A stretch of DNA of 64,000 nucleotides, from contig NZ_CP028922.1 of assembly GCF_003060825.1 (NCBI RefSeq), positions 4,185,001-4,249,000 of the forward strand, in the 5' to 3' direction. Below the pieces are notes generated by a model. That model saw only the letters and a program-made list of their open reading frames with translations. It did not search any database and was not told where the DNA came from. The DNA comes from Paenibacillus sp. CAA11. Its GTDB lineage: Bacteria > Bacillota > Bacilli > Paenibacillales > Paenibacillaceae. Position numbers and translations under genes: made by a program. Below are positions 29,504 through 39,498 of this stretch, one piece after another. Numbering within the stretch: position 1 is the first letter of the stretch; each line of letters starts with the position of its first letter.

Positions 29504-30691
29504 TTATCCTAAAGCTTCAGCCTCATCGCTAGTTGTATCCTGGGTCAGCTGAAGCGTTCGCTTCACAATGTCTCCTTCGGACTGCATCCACAAAACGACC
29601 TTCTCGCCAGGCTTATATTTCTTCAACAACTCGTTCACATCAACCAGAGAGGATACCCGGGTGTTATTAAGCCGGTACAGCACATCTCCTGCTTGAATTC
29701 CTGCCCGCTTTGCCGCATCAGAGTTCACTTCGGTCACTGTGAGCGGCTGAGCACTGGGTAATCCGATCATCGCGGAATGGCTCTCCTTCAAGGTTAAACC
29801 CAGCGATGGCCGCCGTACTTCACCATAAGCCAGAAGCTGATTAATCACATAATGCACCGTATCAATCGGGATGGAAAAGCCCATATTTTCCACGCCGATC
29901 GCCTCATACTTCATAGAATTAATGCCGATAACCTCGCCTTTCATGTTCAGCAGCGGCCCGCCGCTATTGCCTGGATTAATCGCTGCATCAGTCTGGATCA
30001 GCCGGTAAGACGCATTAATGGCCCGGTTCAGCCCACTTACAATCCCCTCGGTAGCCGACCCCCTCAGCGAGAAGGATACCGGTGTACCAAGCGCAATGAC
30101 CCTCTCACCCACAACGGTGTTCTTCGAAGAAGCAGCCAGCTTCGCCGGCTTCAGGTCCTTAGCTTGAATTCGGATCAAGGCAAGATCGCTGACTTCGTCT
30201 ATGTACGATTCTTCAATGGAGTATTGTTTGCCTGTGGAAGTCACTACTAAAGCATCCTCCAAGCTAAGAACCACATGCGCATTTGTGATAATCCATCCGT
30301 CCGAGCGCAGCACAACTCCTGTTCCATGGGCCATGGCGTCCTCATCCCCGCTTCCAGCGTCGCCGGAACCAGCCTCCTCCAGGCTCTCCTCCGTAGGCTT
30401 GCCGATAATGCCTACCACGGAAGGCGATACCTGCTTGATGATAGACGGCACTAGGCTGCTTGTCTCGCTTGATGTTGAGTTCGTCTTCTGCTGTGAGGCT
30501 TCAGCTGCAAGCTGGCTATGAAACGTCCCCTGTGCCTTAGCAGCCTCCGTTTGCTTCGTCCATGTACTTGCTGCTAAATATGCAGCTGCGGCTGTATTCG
30601 CTTTCTGCTGTGCCCCTGCCTCAAGACTAATGGCTGTTGACAGGACAGTTGCCACAAGTACAGCGGCACCTGCTTTCCCCTCCCATTTCAT
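29504..30691 (-). CDS. Secreted HtrA-like trypsin-type serine protease with PDZ domain
   Basis: A DegP/HtrA (S1C) protease of 395 residues. The N-terminal hydrophobic segment (about 7-27) is a signal peptide or anchor, followed by an Ala/Gln/Ser-rich linker. The catalytic triad is visible as His139 (TNAHVV), Asp169 (VSDLALIR) and Ser243 (GNSGGPL). A PDZ domain (about 295-380, PSLGLTLKES...VTEVNSDAAKRAGIQAGDVLYRLN) lies at the C terminus. Expected role: quality control or processing of exported proteins outside the cytoplasmic membrane. An acidic Gly/Asp loop (SGDAGSGDEDA, about 109-119) sits just before the protease core. It may be co-transcribed with the stalk-domain protein downstream. Confidence 0.9.
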   Translation of the reverse strand: MKWEGKAGAAVLVATVLSTAISLEAGAQQKANTAAAAYLAASTWTKQTEAAKAQGTFHSQLAAEASQQKTNSTSSETSSLVPSIIKQVSPSVVGIIGKPTEESLEEAGSGDAGSGDEDAMAHGTGVVLRSDGWIITNAHVVLSLEDALVVTSTGKQYSIEESYIDEVSDLALIRIQAKDLKPAKLAASSKNTVVGERVIALGTPVSFSLRGSATEGIVSGLNRAINASYRLIQTDAAINPGNSGGPLLNMKGEVIGINSMKYEAIGVENMGFSIPIDTVHYVINQLLAYGEVRRPSLGLTLKESHSAMIGLPSAQPLTVTEVNSDAAKRAGIQAGDVLYRLNNTRVSSLVDVNELLKKYKPGEKVVLWMQSEGDIVKRTLQLTQDTTSDEAEALG

Positions 30692-30822
30692 TCATATAAC
30701 ATCCTCTCTACTCTTTTTCTGTATTCTATAAGGCTTCTATAAGCCAGAATCCACCCTTCCTCCCATAATTCTCTATTTAGTAGACTCAATGTATCATAGA
30801 TTTCCCTACCCGACAATTCGGC

Positions 30823-30869
30823 AAAAAGGCAGCTGCCAAGTCCCGACTTTCAAACAAGACTAAGGCAGC
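30823..30869 (-). terminator. Terminator-like hairpin upstream of the HtrA-like gene
   Basis: GCTGCCAAGTC (30832-30842) pairs with GACTAAGGCAGC (30858-30869) with small mismatches; on the minus strand TTTTTG follows. No minus-strand gene lies upstream of it, so it may be a leader attenuator of the protease operon or a relic. Confidence 0.45.
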
Positions 30870-30985
30870 CTGTTACCCCATTCCCCTTAACTGAAAGCTT
30901 GAATCGCAGCCATCATTCATAGAAGAATAAGCCTTTTTAGATTCAGATTCCGTTCTATGCTACAATGAATCCGGTGATCAACAAT

Positions 30986-31702
30986 ATGCGAGAAAATATA
31001 TACCTATCCATCTATAATCAGTTGACGAACGATATTCATGAAGGCACTCTGCAGCCAGGAGACAAGCTGGCTTCCGAACACGAGCTAGCCCTGCGCTTTG
31101 CGACAACCCGGGAGACAGTTCGAAAAGCGCTGGGGCTGCTGTCTCAGAACGGGTATATTCAGAAGGTTCGCGGCAAAGGCTCTTTTGTGCTGGACGTTAG
31201 CAAATTCGACTTCCCTGTATCTGGATTGGTCAGCTTCAAGGAAATTGCCGACAAGCTTGAACAGCCGACCCGTACCCTGGTGTATCAGCTGGAGCTCAAG
31301 CGGCCCAATGAATATGTTCGCAAACAGCTTGAGCTGGAACCAGCTGGCCTCGTCTGGGAAGTAGTTCGTGCAAGAGTAATGGACAAAGAGCGTATTATTC
31401 TGGACAAGGATTACTTTCGGAGTGATTTAGTTCCCGAGCTGACCCGTGAGATTTGCGAACATTCCATCTATGACTATCTGGAGCATGAGCTGAAGCTGAA
31501 GATCAGCTTTGCCAAAAAGGAAATTACCGTCGAGCCCTTAACTGAGGATGACCGACAATACCTGGATCTTCATCAGGATACGCATGTTGTGGTTGTACGC
31601 AATTATGTATATCTGGATGATGCCCAGTTGTTCGAATATACCGAATCCCGGCACCGGCTCGACAAATTCCGCTTTGTCGATTTTGCCCGACGTCAGAGCT
31701 GA
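30986..31702 (+). CDS. treR: Trehalose operon repressor TreR (GntR/HutC family)
   Basis: A GntR-type repressor that in Bacillus senses trehalose-6-phosphate and controls treP-treA. The winged-helix domain (about 5-70) has LASEHELALRFATTRETVRKAL. The UTRA ligand-binding domain contains VSGLVSFKE, ILDKDYF, EICEHSIYDYLE and the very characteristic end FEYTESRHRLDKFRFVDFARR. The ATG at 30986 gives 238 residues and an N terminus (MRENIYLSIYNQL) that lines up without gaps with Bacillus TreR, so I prefer it to the ATG 21 bases earlier. GGTGAT lies 7 bases before it. No trehalose gene is in the window, so it acts on genes elsewhere. It ends at a strong bidirectional hairpin. Confidence 0.9.
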   Translation: MRENIYLSIYNQLTNDIHEGTLQPGDKLASEHELALRFATTRETVRKALGLLSQNGYIQKVRGKGSFVLDVSKFDFPVSGLVSFKEIADKLEQPTRTLVYQLELKRPNEYVRKQLELEPAGLVWEVVRARVMDKERIILDKDYFRSDLVPELTREICEHSIYDYLEHELKLKISFAKKEITVEPLTEDDRQYLDLHQDTHVVVVRNYVYLDDAQLFEYTESRHRLDKFRFVDFARRQS

Positions 31703-31738
31703 GGACATCAGCATTCTGTCCTTGGTCCATCATTACAA

Positions 31739-31778
31739 AAGAAAGCAGCAGCCATCTTTAAGATGCTGCTGCTTTCTT
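31739..31778. terminator. Bidirectional terminator between treR and uvrA
   Basis: A long hairpin: AAGAAAGCAGCAGC (31739-31752) pairs with GCTGCTGCTTTCTT (31765-31778), with ATCTT/AAGAT continuing inward. It lies between converging genes. Confidence 0.85.
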
Positions 31779-31831
31779 GTTCTTAGATGTTGCTTCTACA
31801 CAGCTTATGTCAGTTCCCTATCCATTGCTCA

Positions 31832-34687
31832 TTACTGAGCCTGCAGCTCCAGACTACGCTTTGTATCCCGCTCAAGAATCGGCTTCAGGTAGCGGCCTGT
31901 ATAAGAGAGGTCTACCTGCACGATCTCTTCTGGTGTGCCGGTTGCGATCACGGTTCCACCGCCGCTGCCGCCTTCCGGTCCTAAATCAATGATATAATCC
32001 GCCGTCTTGATGACGTCGAGGTTGTGCTCAATAACCAGCACCGATTCGCCTGAATCCACCAGACGATGAAGCACCTTGAGCAGCCGGTCAATATCATCCA
32101 CATGCAGACCGGTCGTCGGCTCGTCCAAAATGTACATCGTCTTGCCCGTGCTGCGGCGGTACAGTTCGGAGGCAAGCTTCACCCGCTGGGCCTCACCGCC
32201 GGATAATGTGGTGGCCGGCTGTCCCAGCTTCACATAACCTAAGCCTACGTCCAGCAGGGTTTGCAGCTTCCGATGAATCTTCGGAATGTTCTGGAAGAAC
32301 TCTGTGGCATCCTCCACGGTCATCTCCAGGACATCAGCGATGCTCTTGTTCTTGTATTTCACTTCAAGTGTCTCCCGGTTATAACGCTTGCCCTTGCATA
32401 CTTCACAAGGTACATATATATCCGGCAGGAAGTGCATTTCAATCTTGATGATTCCGTCCCCCCGGCAGGCTTCACAGCGTCCGCCCTTGATATTGAAGCT
32501 GAAGCGGCCCTTCTTATAGCCTCTGACCTTTGCTTCATTCGTCTGGGAGAACAAATCGCGGATGTCATCGAATACCCCGGTATAGGTTGCCGGGTTGGAA
32601 CGCGGCGTCCGCCCAATTGGAGACTGGTCAATATCAACGACCTTCTCCACGTGCTCCAAGCCGCGAATTTCCCGGTATTGTCCAGGGCGTACCTTCGCTC
32701 TGTTCAAATCCCGAGCTAGAGTCTTGTACAGAATTTCATTTACGAGCGTCGATTTACCCGATCCGGATACCCCTGTAACCGCCGTAAAGACACCGACAGG
32801 AATCTTGACATTGATATTCTTCAAATTATTCTCTTTCGCTCCGCGAATCTCCAGCCAGCGGTTGTCCGCCTTGCGCCGATCCGGATTCACAGGAATGAAC
32901 TTGCGCCCGCTTAAGTATTGCCCTGTCAAGGAGTTCGGATCATCCATAACCTCCTGCGGGGTTCCCTGCGCTACCACCTGACCGCCATGAATCCCCGCAC
33001 CTGGCCCAATATCAATGATATAGTCGCAGGCGAGCATCGTATCCTCGTCATGCTCTACGACAATCAGCGTATTGCCCAGATCACGCATATGGGCAAGCGT
33101 CGAGATCAGCTTGTCATTATCCCGCTGATGAAGCCCGATGCTGGGCTCGTCCAGGATGTAGAGGACCCCCATCAAGCTGGAGCCGATCTGAGTGGCCAGC
33201 CGGATTCGCTGAGCCTCCCCGCCGGACAGCGTTCCTGCCGCGCGGCTCATCGTTAAATAGTCCAAGCCTACGTTAACCAGGAAGCCCAAACGGCTGTTAA
33301 TCTCTTTGAGGATCAGGTGGGCAATGGCCTTGTCCTTCTCGCTCAAGTCAAGTTGCCCGAAATAGCTCATCGCTTCCCCAATGGACAGATCCGTCACATG
33401 GGCGATGTTCTCACCACCAACGGTCACCGCCAGCACTTCCTTCTTCAGCCGGTGGCCGCGGCAGGTGCCGCAAGGCTTGGCGCCCATAAAACCTTCTATA
33501 AATTCACGAATGCCTTCTGATGCCGTCTCACGATAGCGCCGTTCCAGGTTGTTCACGATGCCCTCAAAGGTGACGTAGGCATCCTTCGTCTGGCCGAAAT
33601 CATTCTGATAACGGAAGCGCACCTTCTGTTCCCCTGTACCATACAGCAGCACATTCATCTGCTCCTTGGTTAGTTCAGAGACGGGAACATCCTGCGGAAT
33701 CTCATAATGCTCGGCGACCGATTTCAGGAACTGCGGATAATAGTTGGAATACCCGCCGGACCAAGCCTCGAACGCTCCACCCTCAATGCTCTTGCTCGGA
33801 TCTGGAACCAGCAGCTCCGGATCAATGACCATCTTGGCGCCGAGGCCATCGCATTCCGGGCAAGCTCCGAACGGACTGTTGAACGAGAACATTCTCGGCG
33901 ACAGCTCCTCCATGCTGAAGCCGCAGATCGGGCACGCATAGTTGGAGCTGAAGCGCAGCTCCTCCTGGCCGATGATGTCAACAAGCAGCTGGCCTCCGGA
34001 CATTTTCAGAGCCGTCTCAATGGAATCGGCCAGCCGTGAGGCTACATCTTCCTTAATCACGATCCGGTCTACCACAACCTCAATGGAGTGCTTCTTGTTC
34101 TTCTCCAGCTCAATGTTCTCGGATAGATCACGCAATTCACCGTCGACCCGGACACGAACAAAGCCCTGTTTGGAAATCTCGCTGAACAAGCTCTTGTGCT
34201 CGCCCTTGCGGCCAGAAATCACTGGCGCGAGAATTTGCAGACGGGTCTTCTCAGGATACTGCATAATCCGGTCCACCATTTGCTCCACCGTCTGTGAAGT
34301 AATCTCAATACCGTGCTCAGGGCAGTGAGGCTTGCCGATACGTGCAAACAGCAGGCGGAGATAGTCATAAATCTCCGTAACCGTTCCTACTGTAGACCGG
34401 GGGTTCCGGCTCGTGGTCTTCTGGTCGATAGAGATGGCAGGAGACAGGCCATCGATGGAATCGACATCCGGCTTCTCCATCTGTCCCAGAAATTGACGGG
34501 CATAAGCCGATAGAGACTCCACATAACGGCGCTGGCCTTCGGCATAGATCGTATCAAATGCCAGTGAAGATTTACCCGAGCCGCTCAGGCCGGTCAGCAC
34601 GACAAACTTGTCGCGCGGTATAGTAATATCAATGTTTTTTAAATTGTGGGCTCTGGCGCCCTTGATCGTAATATTCTCTATGGCCAT
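31832..34687 (-). CDS. uvrA: Excinuclease ABC subunit A (UvrA)
   Basis: UvrA is the damage-sensing ATPase dimer of nucleotide excision repair; it loads UvrB on lesions. The 951-residue protein has two ABC modules (Walker [14 protein letters not shown] at about 31-43 and [15 protein letters not shown] at about 640), each with a signature ([12 protein letters not shown] and [12 protein letters not shown]). Zinc-binding cysteines are seen in CPICGF...CPECDG, CGTCRG and CEACRGDG...CEVCKGK. The ATG is preceded by AAGGGGGAG, which overlaps the stop of uvrB 12 bases upstream, so the pair forms one operon driven from the uvrB promoter. Confidence 0.98.
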   Translation of the reverse strand: MAIENITIKGARAHNLKNIDITIPRDKFVVLTGLSGSGKSSLAFDTIYAEGQRRYVESLSAYARQFLGQMEKPDVDSIDGLSPAISIDQKTTSRNPRSTVGTVTEIYDYLRLLFARIGKPHCPEHGIEITSQTVEQMVDRIMQYPEKTRLQILAPVISGRKGEHKSLFSEISKQGFVRVRVDGELRDLSENIELEKNKKHSIEVVVDRIVIKEDVASRLADSIETALKMSGGQLLVDIIGQEELRFSSNYACPICGFSMEELSPRMFSFNSPFGACPECDGLGAKMVIDPELLVPDPSKSIEGGAFEAWSGGYSNYYPQFLKSVAEHYEIPQDVPVSELTKEQMNVLLYGTGEQKVRFRYQNDFGQTKDAYVTFEGIVNNLERRYRETASEGIREFIEGFMGAKPCGTCRGHRLKKEVLAVTVGGENIAHVTDLSIGEAMSYFGQLDLSEKDKAIAHLILKEINSRLGFLVNVGLDYLTMSRAAGTLSGGEAQRIRLATQIGSSLMGVLYILDEPSIGLHQRDNDKLISTLAHMRDLGNTLIVVEHDEDTMLACDYIIDIGPGAGIHGGQVVAQGTPQEVMDDPNSLTGQYLSGRKFIPVNPDRRKADNRWLEIRGAKENNLKNINVKIPVGVFTAVTGVSGSGKSTLVNEILYKTLARDLNRAKVRPGQYREIRGLEHVEKVVDIDQSPIGRTPRSNPATYTGVFDDIRDLFSQTNEAKVRGYKKGRFSFNIKGGRCEACRGDGIIKIEMHFLPDIYVPCEVCKGKRYNRETLEVKYKNKSIADVLEMTVEDATEFFQNIPKIHRKLQTLLDVGLGYVKLGQPATTLSGGEAQRVKLASELYRRSTGKTMYILDEPTTGLHVDDIDRLLKVLHRLVDSGESVLVIEHNLDVIKTADYIIDLGPEGGSGGGTVIATGTPEEIVQVDLSYTGRYLKPILERDTKRSLELQAQ

Positions 34688-34699
34688 ATATACTCCCCC

Positions 34700-36694
34700 T
34701 TATTCCGCCTTCAGTTCCAGAACGGCGTCGCGCAGCTCTGCGGCCCGCTCGAACTGCAGATTCTTGGCGGCCTCCTTCATTTCTGCCTCAAGCCGCTGAA
34801 TCAGCGACTGACGCTCTTTCTTAGACAGCTTCTTGTTCCCGCCGTCCGCCAAATAATCCGCTTTGCTCTCTGCGACCTTCGTCGCCTCAATCACATCACG
34901 GATCTTCTTGCGTATCGTCTGAGGTGTAATGCCATGCTTCTCATTATAGGCTATCTGGATGCTGCGTCGCCGTTCGGTCTCCTTGATCGCCTTATCCATC
35001 GACTCCGTGATCTGATCACCATACATCACCACCCGGCCATCTGCATTCCGGGCAGCCCGGCCGATGGTCTGGATCAGTGAACGCTCCGAGCGGAGGAAGC
35101 CTTCCTTATCGGCATCTAGAATAGCTACAAGTGAGACTTCTGGCAGATCGAGGCCTTCCCGCAGCAGGTTGATGCCGATGAGCACATGGAAGGTTCCGAG
35201 ACGCAGATCCCGAAGAATCTGCATTCTCTCCAGGGTCTTGATATCCGAATGCAAATATCTGACCTTGATGCCAATCTCCTTGAGATAGTCGGTTAAATCT
35301 TCGGACATCTTCTTGGTCAAAGTGGTGACAAGCACCCGCTCGTCTCTGTCGATACGGTCTCGTATTTCTCCGATCAGATCATCAATCTGCCCCTCGGTTG
35401 GACGAACTTCAATAATCGGATCCAGCAGCCCTGTCGGCCGGATAATCTGTTCTACCATCTTGTCCGTATGCTCGATCTCGTAGGGGCCCGGTGTAGCAGA
35501 GACATAGATGACCTGGTTCACCTTATCTTCGAACTCTTCAAATTTAAGAGGCCGGTTATCCAGCGCTGAAGGCAGACGGAAGCCGTGATCCACCAGCACA
35601 TTCTTCCGGGCCTGGTCCCCGTTATACATAGCCCGGATTTGTGGCAGCGTCACATGGGACTCGTCGATGACAACCAGCATATCGTCTGGAAAATAATCCA
35701 GCAGCGTATACGGCGTAGCGCCACGCTCACGGAAGGTCAGCGGCCCGGAATAGTTCTCAATCCCCGAACAGAAGCCCACTTCCTTCATCATCTCAATATC
35801 GTAACGCGTCCGCTGCTCCAGCCGCTGCGCTTCAAGCAGCTTACCTTGGGAGCGGAATTCCTCGAGGCGCTGCTCCAACTCCCGCTCAATATTAACGAGC
35901 GCCACCCTCATGGTCTCCTCTTGGGTGACAAAGTGGGAGGCCGGAAAGATCGCTACATGCTCCCGCTCGCCAACCAACTCGCCGGTCAGCACGTCGATCT
36001 CGGTAATCCGTTCAATCTCATCGCCGAAGAATTCGACCCGTACTGCATGTTCTCCCTTGGAAGCTGGGAAAATCTCAATCACATCGCCGCGAACCCGAAA
36101 GGTTCCCCGCACAAAATTGATGTCATTCCGCTGATACTGAATGTCCACCAGTCGGCTCAAGATCTGATTGCGCGGCTTCTCCATGCCAACTCGCAGAGAC
36201 AGCAGCAGGTTGCCGTACTCCATCGGAGAACCCAAACCGTAAATGCAAGATACGCTAGCCACAATAATGACATCCCTGCGCTCGAACAGCGAGCTTGTCG
36301 CGGAGTGGCGAAGCTTATCGATCTCTTCATTAATGCTGGAGTCCTTCTCAATATAGGTATCTGAAGACGGAATATACGCTTCAGGCTGATAGTAATCATA
36401 GTAGCTCACGAAATAATCAACCGAGTTGTTCGGAAAAAAATCCTTAAACTCACTTGCCAGCTGCGCGGCCAACGTCTTATTATGGGCGATGACCAGCGTC
36501 GGACGGCCTAGCTTCTGAATCGTGTGGGCAATCGTAAATGTCTTGCCTGTCCCCGTTGCTCCTAACAGGGTCTGATGCTTCTTGCCCTGTCTGACCCCTT
36601 CAACCAGCTGTTCCACAGCTGCAGGCTGGTCGCCTTGCGGTTGAAATTCCGACACAATCTCAAATTTCTGGTTACTGACGACAATATCCGTCAT
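34700..36694 (-). CDS. uvrB: Excinuclease ABC subunit B (UvrB)
   Basis: UvrB verifies damage and recruits UvrC for incision. The 664-residue protein shows Walker [13 protein letters not shown], the damage-recognition beta-hairpin [21 protein letters not shown] (split here as [10 protein letters not shown] and SSDTYIEKD), DESHVTLPQ, and helicase motifs V/VI ([22 protein letters not shown]). The C-terminal UVR domain ([20 protein letters not shown]) binds UvrC. AAGGGTGA precedes the ATG by nine bases. It heads the uvrB-uvrA operon and has a recognisable promoter about 135 bases upstream. Confidence 0.98.
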   Translation of the reverse strand: MTDIVVSNQKFEIVSEFQPQGDQPAAVEQLVEGVRQGKKHQTLLGATGTGKTFTIAHTIQKLGRPTLVIAHNKTLAAQLASEFKDFFPNNSVDYFVSYYDYYQPEAYIPSSDTYIEKDSSINEEIDKLRHSATSSLFERRDVIIVASVSCIYGLGSPMEYGNLLLSLRVGMEKPRNQILSRLVDIQYQRNDINFVRGTFRVRGDVIEIFPASKGEHAVRVEFFGDEIERITEIDVLTGELVGEREHVAIFPASHFVTQEETMRVALVNIERELEQRLEEFRSQGKLLEAQRLEQRTRYDIEMMKEVGFCSGIENYSGPLTFRERGATPYTLLDYFPDDMLVVIDESHVTLPQIRAMYNGDQARKNVLVDHGFRLPSALDNRPLKFEEFEDKVNQVIYVSATPGPYEIEHTDKMVEQIIRPTGLLDPIIEVRPTEGQIDDLIGEIRDRIDRDERVLVTTLTKKMSEDLTDYLKEIGIKVRYLHSDIKTLERMQILRDLRLGTFHVLIGINLLREGLDLPEVSLVAILDADKEGFLRSERSLIQTIGRAARNADGRVVMYGDQITESMDKAIKETERRRSIQIAYNEKHGITPQTIRKKIRDVIEATKVAESKADYLADGGNKKLSKKERQSLIQRLEAEMKEAAKNLQFERAAELRDAVLELKAE

Positions 36695-36740
36695 TGTCCA
36701 ACATCACCCTTATCGTCTAAAATGAAAATCGTGGTATATC

Positions 36741-36762
36741 AAAAAAGAGGCGCAAGAGCCCC
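36741..36762 (-). terminator. Terminator-like hairpin in the uvrB leader
   Basis: A five-pair stem (GAGGC 36747-36751 with GCCCC 36758-36762, one G-U pair) is followed on the minus strand by six T residues. It lies between the proposed promoter and uvrB, so it could attenuate transcription. The stem is short and may not function. Confidence 0.3.
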
Positions 36763-36809
36763 ATTGATGTTATCATTATTTACCCGTATCCATGGTTTGC
36801 ATGACATAG

Positions 36810-36856
36810 GAATGCCTGTTCCCATTTATTATAATGGTTTCGACCTTTGTATGCAA
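36810..36856 (-). promoter_or_regulatory. uvrB promoter with LexA-like box
   Basis: On the minus strand, TTGCAT (36851-36856) and TATAAT (36828-36833) are separated by exactly 17 bases, a good sigma-A promoter. Six bases after the -10 lies GAACAGGCATTC (36810-36821), which matches the Bacillus LexA/DinR core GAAC-N4-GTTC with one mismatch. uvrB is SOS-controlled in Bacillus, so LexA control here is likely. Confidence 0.7.
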
Positions 36857-36924
36857 ACAAATTACTTACAAGAGCAGCCAAATGACAAGCTGTTTTTTTG
36901 TACGAAGGAGTGGTTTAGAAGGGC

Positions 36925-37707
36925 ATGGAATTCATCACAATTATCGGCATCCTCATTGGGATCGCTGCACTGGTAGGGGGTTTTTTATGGGAAGGCGGCC
37001 ATATGATCGGGCTGCTGCAATGGACATCTGCACTCATTGTATTCGGCGGAACGGCCGCAGCGGTTATTGTCAGCTTCTCGCGAGCGAAGCTCAAGACCTT
37101 TCCCAGAGCTATCGCTTACGCTTTCACCTCGCGCAAACAAGACAATGACCGTCTTATAGAAGACGTCGTTTCCATGGCAACGACGGCCCGTCGTAGCGGC
37201 GTGCTTGCCTTGGAGAAGCAGGGAGAAGATCACGATGATCCCTTCCTCAAGGAAGGCATCCAGCTCGTGGTCGATGGAACGGATCAGCAGCTCATCAAGC
37301 AGATTATGGAGCTGGAGATCGATGCGGTCGAGCAACGGCATGAAGGATATGCCAAGCTGTTTGAAGCTGCGGGCGGCTATGCGCCAACCATGGGGATTAT
37401 CGGAACCGTCATGGGACTGATTCATGTTCTAGGCAGCCTGTCAGAGCCAACCAATCTCGGCCCTTCCATTGCGCTTGCTTTTACCGCAACGCTGTACGGA
37501 GTTGCCAGTGCGAACCTGCTCTTCCTGCCAATCGCCTCCAAGATTAAATCCCGTAATGAGGAGGATGTTCTGCGGATGGAAATGCTTCTCTTGGGTATCC
37601 TTTCCGTTCAGAATGGAGATCATCCGTCCCTTGTGCGCAAGAAGCTGGAATCCTTCGCCTCCCAGGAGAATAGGAGTATGCGTCCTTCCGTGGAGGAAGC
37701 GCTATGA
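36925..37707 (+). CDS. motA: Flagellar motor stator subunit MotA
   Basis: MotA forms with MotB the ion-driven stator of the flagellar motor. It has 260 residues and four membrane helices: two at the N terminus (about 1-50) and two late ones (about 145-205). Between them is a cytoplasmic domain that contacts FliG. The signature GGYAPTMGIIGTVMGLIHVLGSL followed by AFTATLYGVASANLLFLPIA is typical of the family (conserved Pro and Gly pattern). The start is the first ATG after an in-frame TAG; AAGGAG is 14 bases away, so initiation may be weak. MotP, the sodium-type homologue, cannot be ruled out from sequence alone. It overlaps motB by four bases (ATGA). No sigma-D-type promoter was seen upstream. 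Confidence 0.9.
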   Translation: MEFITIIGILIGIAALVGGFLWEGGHMIGLLQWTSALIVFGGTAAAVIVSFSRAKLKTFPRAIAYAFTSRKQDNDRLIEDVVSMATTARRSGVLALEKQGEDHDDPFLKEGIQLVVDGTDQQLIKQIMELEIDAVEQRHEGYAKLFEAAGGYAPTMGIIGTVMGLIHVLGSLSEPTNLGPSIALAFTATLYGVASANLLFLPIASKIKSRNEEDVLRMEMLLLGILSVQNGDHPSLVRKKLESFASQENRSMRPSVEEAL

Positions 37708-38501
37708 GACAGCGAGGCCGCAAGCCGAAGCAGGCTTCAGGTGACTCCAAAGATCGCTGGATGATCACTTATGCGGATCTGATCACCCTGCTGCTGATCT
37801 TCTTCGTAATTATGTATGCCATGAGCCGCCTGGACACGGAGAAATATAAGGAAGTTACAGAATCGCTTCAGGCTACATTTAACAGCGGCGATTCTATACT
37901 TGACGGCAGTAAGGGCATCCAAGGCTCCATGAACCCCAGTGCTTCGAAGGCTACCAACCAGCAGGGGAAGAAAGACAGCTCTGGGACGAATAACGCTCAG
38001 GAGCTCAGTGAGCGGGAGCTGGCTTTCCGCAAGCAGGAGACTCAGCTGCAGGACCTTATGAAAGTGATTCAGCAATACGTTAAGGATAATAAACTGGAGG
38101 ATCAGATCTTTGTCTCGGACGAGCCTAAAGGAATTGCAATTACGCTCAGCGACCGCTTCCTGTTCGATGTGGGCAAAGCGGATCTGAAGGGCGGCTCCGA
38201 GAAGACGCTGTCCAAGCTGGGAAGCCTGTTCGCTAAGCTGGATACTTCCATCAGCATTGAGGGGCACACGGACAACCAACCGATCGTGAACAGCTCCCGC
38301 TACAAAGACAACTGGGAATTGTCCGGGGCTCGTGCCTTGTCCGTGCTCCGTTATTTTCTTAGTCATACCAGCATGTCTGCAGACAGCTTCCAGTATGCCG
38401 GTTATGCAGATACTCGGCCTGCCGCCGACAACAGTACAGAGCAGGGCCGCCAGAAGAACCGGCGGGTAGAAATCACCGTCCTGCGCCAGCTGACACAATA
38501 G
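37704..38501 (+). CDS. motB: Flagellar motor stator subunit MotB
   Basis: MotB anchors the stator to peptidoglycan and supplies the ion-binding aspartate. Residues about 15-42 form the single membrane helix with the invariant Asp25 in WMITYADLITLLLIFFV. After a linker of about 100 residues, a C-terminal OmpA-like domain (about 140-262) carries IEGHTDNQPI, NWELSGARALSVLRYF and GRQKNRRVEITVL, which bind the cell wall. Length 265 is normal. It is translationally coupled to motA and followed by a hairpin. Confidence 0.93.
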   Translation: MRQRGRKPKQASGDSKDRWMITYADLITLLLIFFVIMYAMSRLDTEKYKEVTESLQATFNSGDSILDGSKGIQGSMNPSASKATNQQGKKDSSGTNNAQELSERELAFRKQETQLQDLMKVIQQYVKDNKLEDQIFVSDEPKGIAITLSDRFLFDVGKADLKGGSEKTLSKLGSLFAKLDTSISIEGHTDNQPIVNSSRYKDNWELSGARALSVLRYFLSHTSMSADSFQYAGYADTRPAADNSTEQGRQKNRRVEITVLRQLTQ

Positions 38502-38520
38502 CATCCATCAAGTTAAAGAG

Positions 38521-38556
38521 AGCCGGACACCCTTTTCTTAGGAAGGTTGTCCGGCT
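38521..38556. terminator. Terminator between motB and the nitroreductase gene
   Basis: AGCCGGACA (38521-38529) pairs with TGTCCGGCT (38548-38556) and the stem extends inward through CCTT/AAGG. Only a weak T-rich tract follows, but converging genes on both sides support a bidirectional terminator. Confidence 0.65.
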
Positions 38557-38572
38557 TATTCTATAGTTTCTT

Positions 38573-39202
38573 TTAACAAAAGCGATCAAAGGTTACAAAC
38601 TCGGCAACAGGCTTGCGGTAACCCCGCGGCCGCTGCTTAGAAGTATCCTCTTTGCCAAGTGTAATCATCATTACAGGAATCAGATGATCCGGGATATGAA
38701 GAAGCTCCCTCACCGCTTCCGGATCAAAGCCGATCATCGGACAAGTGTCCCATCCCTTGTCTTTAGCGTTCAACATGAACAGCATGGCAGACAGGGAAGC
38801 GTTGCGAATGGCCTCTTCTTTTTGAAATTCCGCACCTCTGGACTCATAAAGCCCGTTAATGGTATCCAGCATGAGATCATAATCCAGCTGGCTCATGATC
38901 CCAAGATCCCTCATGCCTCCGTATATCTGATCCGCCTTCTTGTAGGCATCCAGGTCGCCTAATACAACAATAGCAGCTGACGCCATAACAACCTTATGTT
39001 GTCCTCCTGCTGCCTGCTTGAGCTTCTCCTTCTCCTCGGGCTTGGTCACGGCAACGTAGTGCGTGTGCTGAAGATTATAGCAGGAAGGCGCTAAGGCAGC
39101 GGCATGGAACAGCTCGCTAAGCTCATGCTGGGATATCTGAACATCGGTCTGGAATTTCATAGCCGAACGGCGGGATTGGATCAACTCATCAAAAGCACTC
39201 AT
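38573..39202 (-). CDS. Nitroreductase family flavoprotein
   Basis: A 209-residue FMN-dependent NAD(P)H oxidoreductase of the nitroreductase fold. RRSAMKF near the N terminus matches the FMN-phosphate-binding RRS motif. ALAPSCYNLQHTHYVAV is the usual APS..N.Q segment, and CPMIGFDPEAVRELLHIP and MITLGKEDTSKQRPRGYRKP complete the pattern. The natural substrate is unknown; quinones or azo/nitro compounds are typical. AAGGAG lies 10 bases before the ATG. It is a monocistronic unit between converging motB and the upstream MinJ-like gene terminator. Confidence 0.87.
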   Translation of the reverse strand: MSAFDELIQSRRSAMKFQTDVQISQHELSELFHAAALAPSCYNLQHTHYVAVTKPEEKEKLKQAAGGQHKVVMASAAIVVLGDLDAYKKADQIYGGMRDLGIMSQLDYDLMLDTINGLYESRGAEFQKEEAIRNASLSAMLFMLNAKDKGWDTCPMIGFDPEAVRELLHIPDHLIPVMMITLGKEDTSKQRPRGYRKPVAEFVTFDRFC

Positions 39203-39445
39203 CTTAAAATCTCTCCTTACCTTACTTGGATAGAATGCGGCATGTTATGTACTACAAATAATAAATCAACTTTATTTTATTAAGTTAGCTTATTATAACT
39301 GCTAATCAGATCTTTGCCTAGACCCACGACCACTTTTATCCTTCAGAATTCATCTTTTACATGAATATTTCACTGGGATGCCACAACTGATTTAAGAGCT
39401 CCGATCTGACAAACCCTGTGAGCATAACATCCTTTTTATAAAAAA

Positions 39446-39493
39446 TCCCCCTTATATCCACAAAGCAGCATCTGCCCGCGAATATAAAGGGGA
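39446..39493 (-). terminator. Terminator after the MinJ-like gene
   Basis: TCCCCCTTATAT (39446-39457) pairs with ATATAAAGGGGA (39482-39493) over most of 12 bp with a loop of about 24 bases. On the minus strand ATTTTTTA follows. Confidence 0.7.
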
Positions 39494-39498
39494 CCTCC

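Noticed and set aside
36700..36924. Sigma-D (flagellar) promoter before motA
   Set aside because: I looked for the TAAA...GCCGATAA type pattern and found no convincing match.
37737..38504. 255-codon open frame antisense to motB
   Set aside because: Fully antisense to a clear motB and without recognisable domains or ribosome site.
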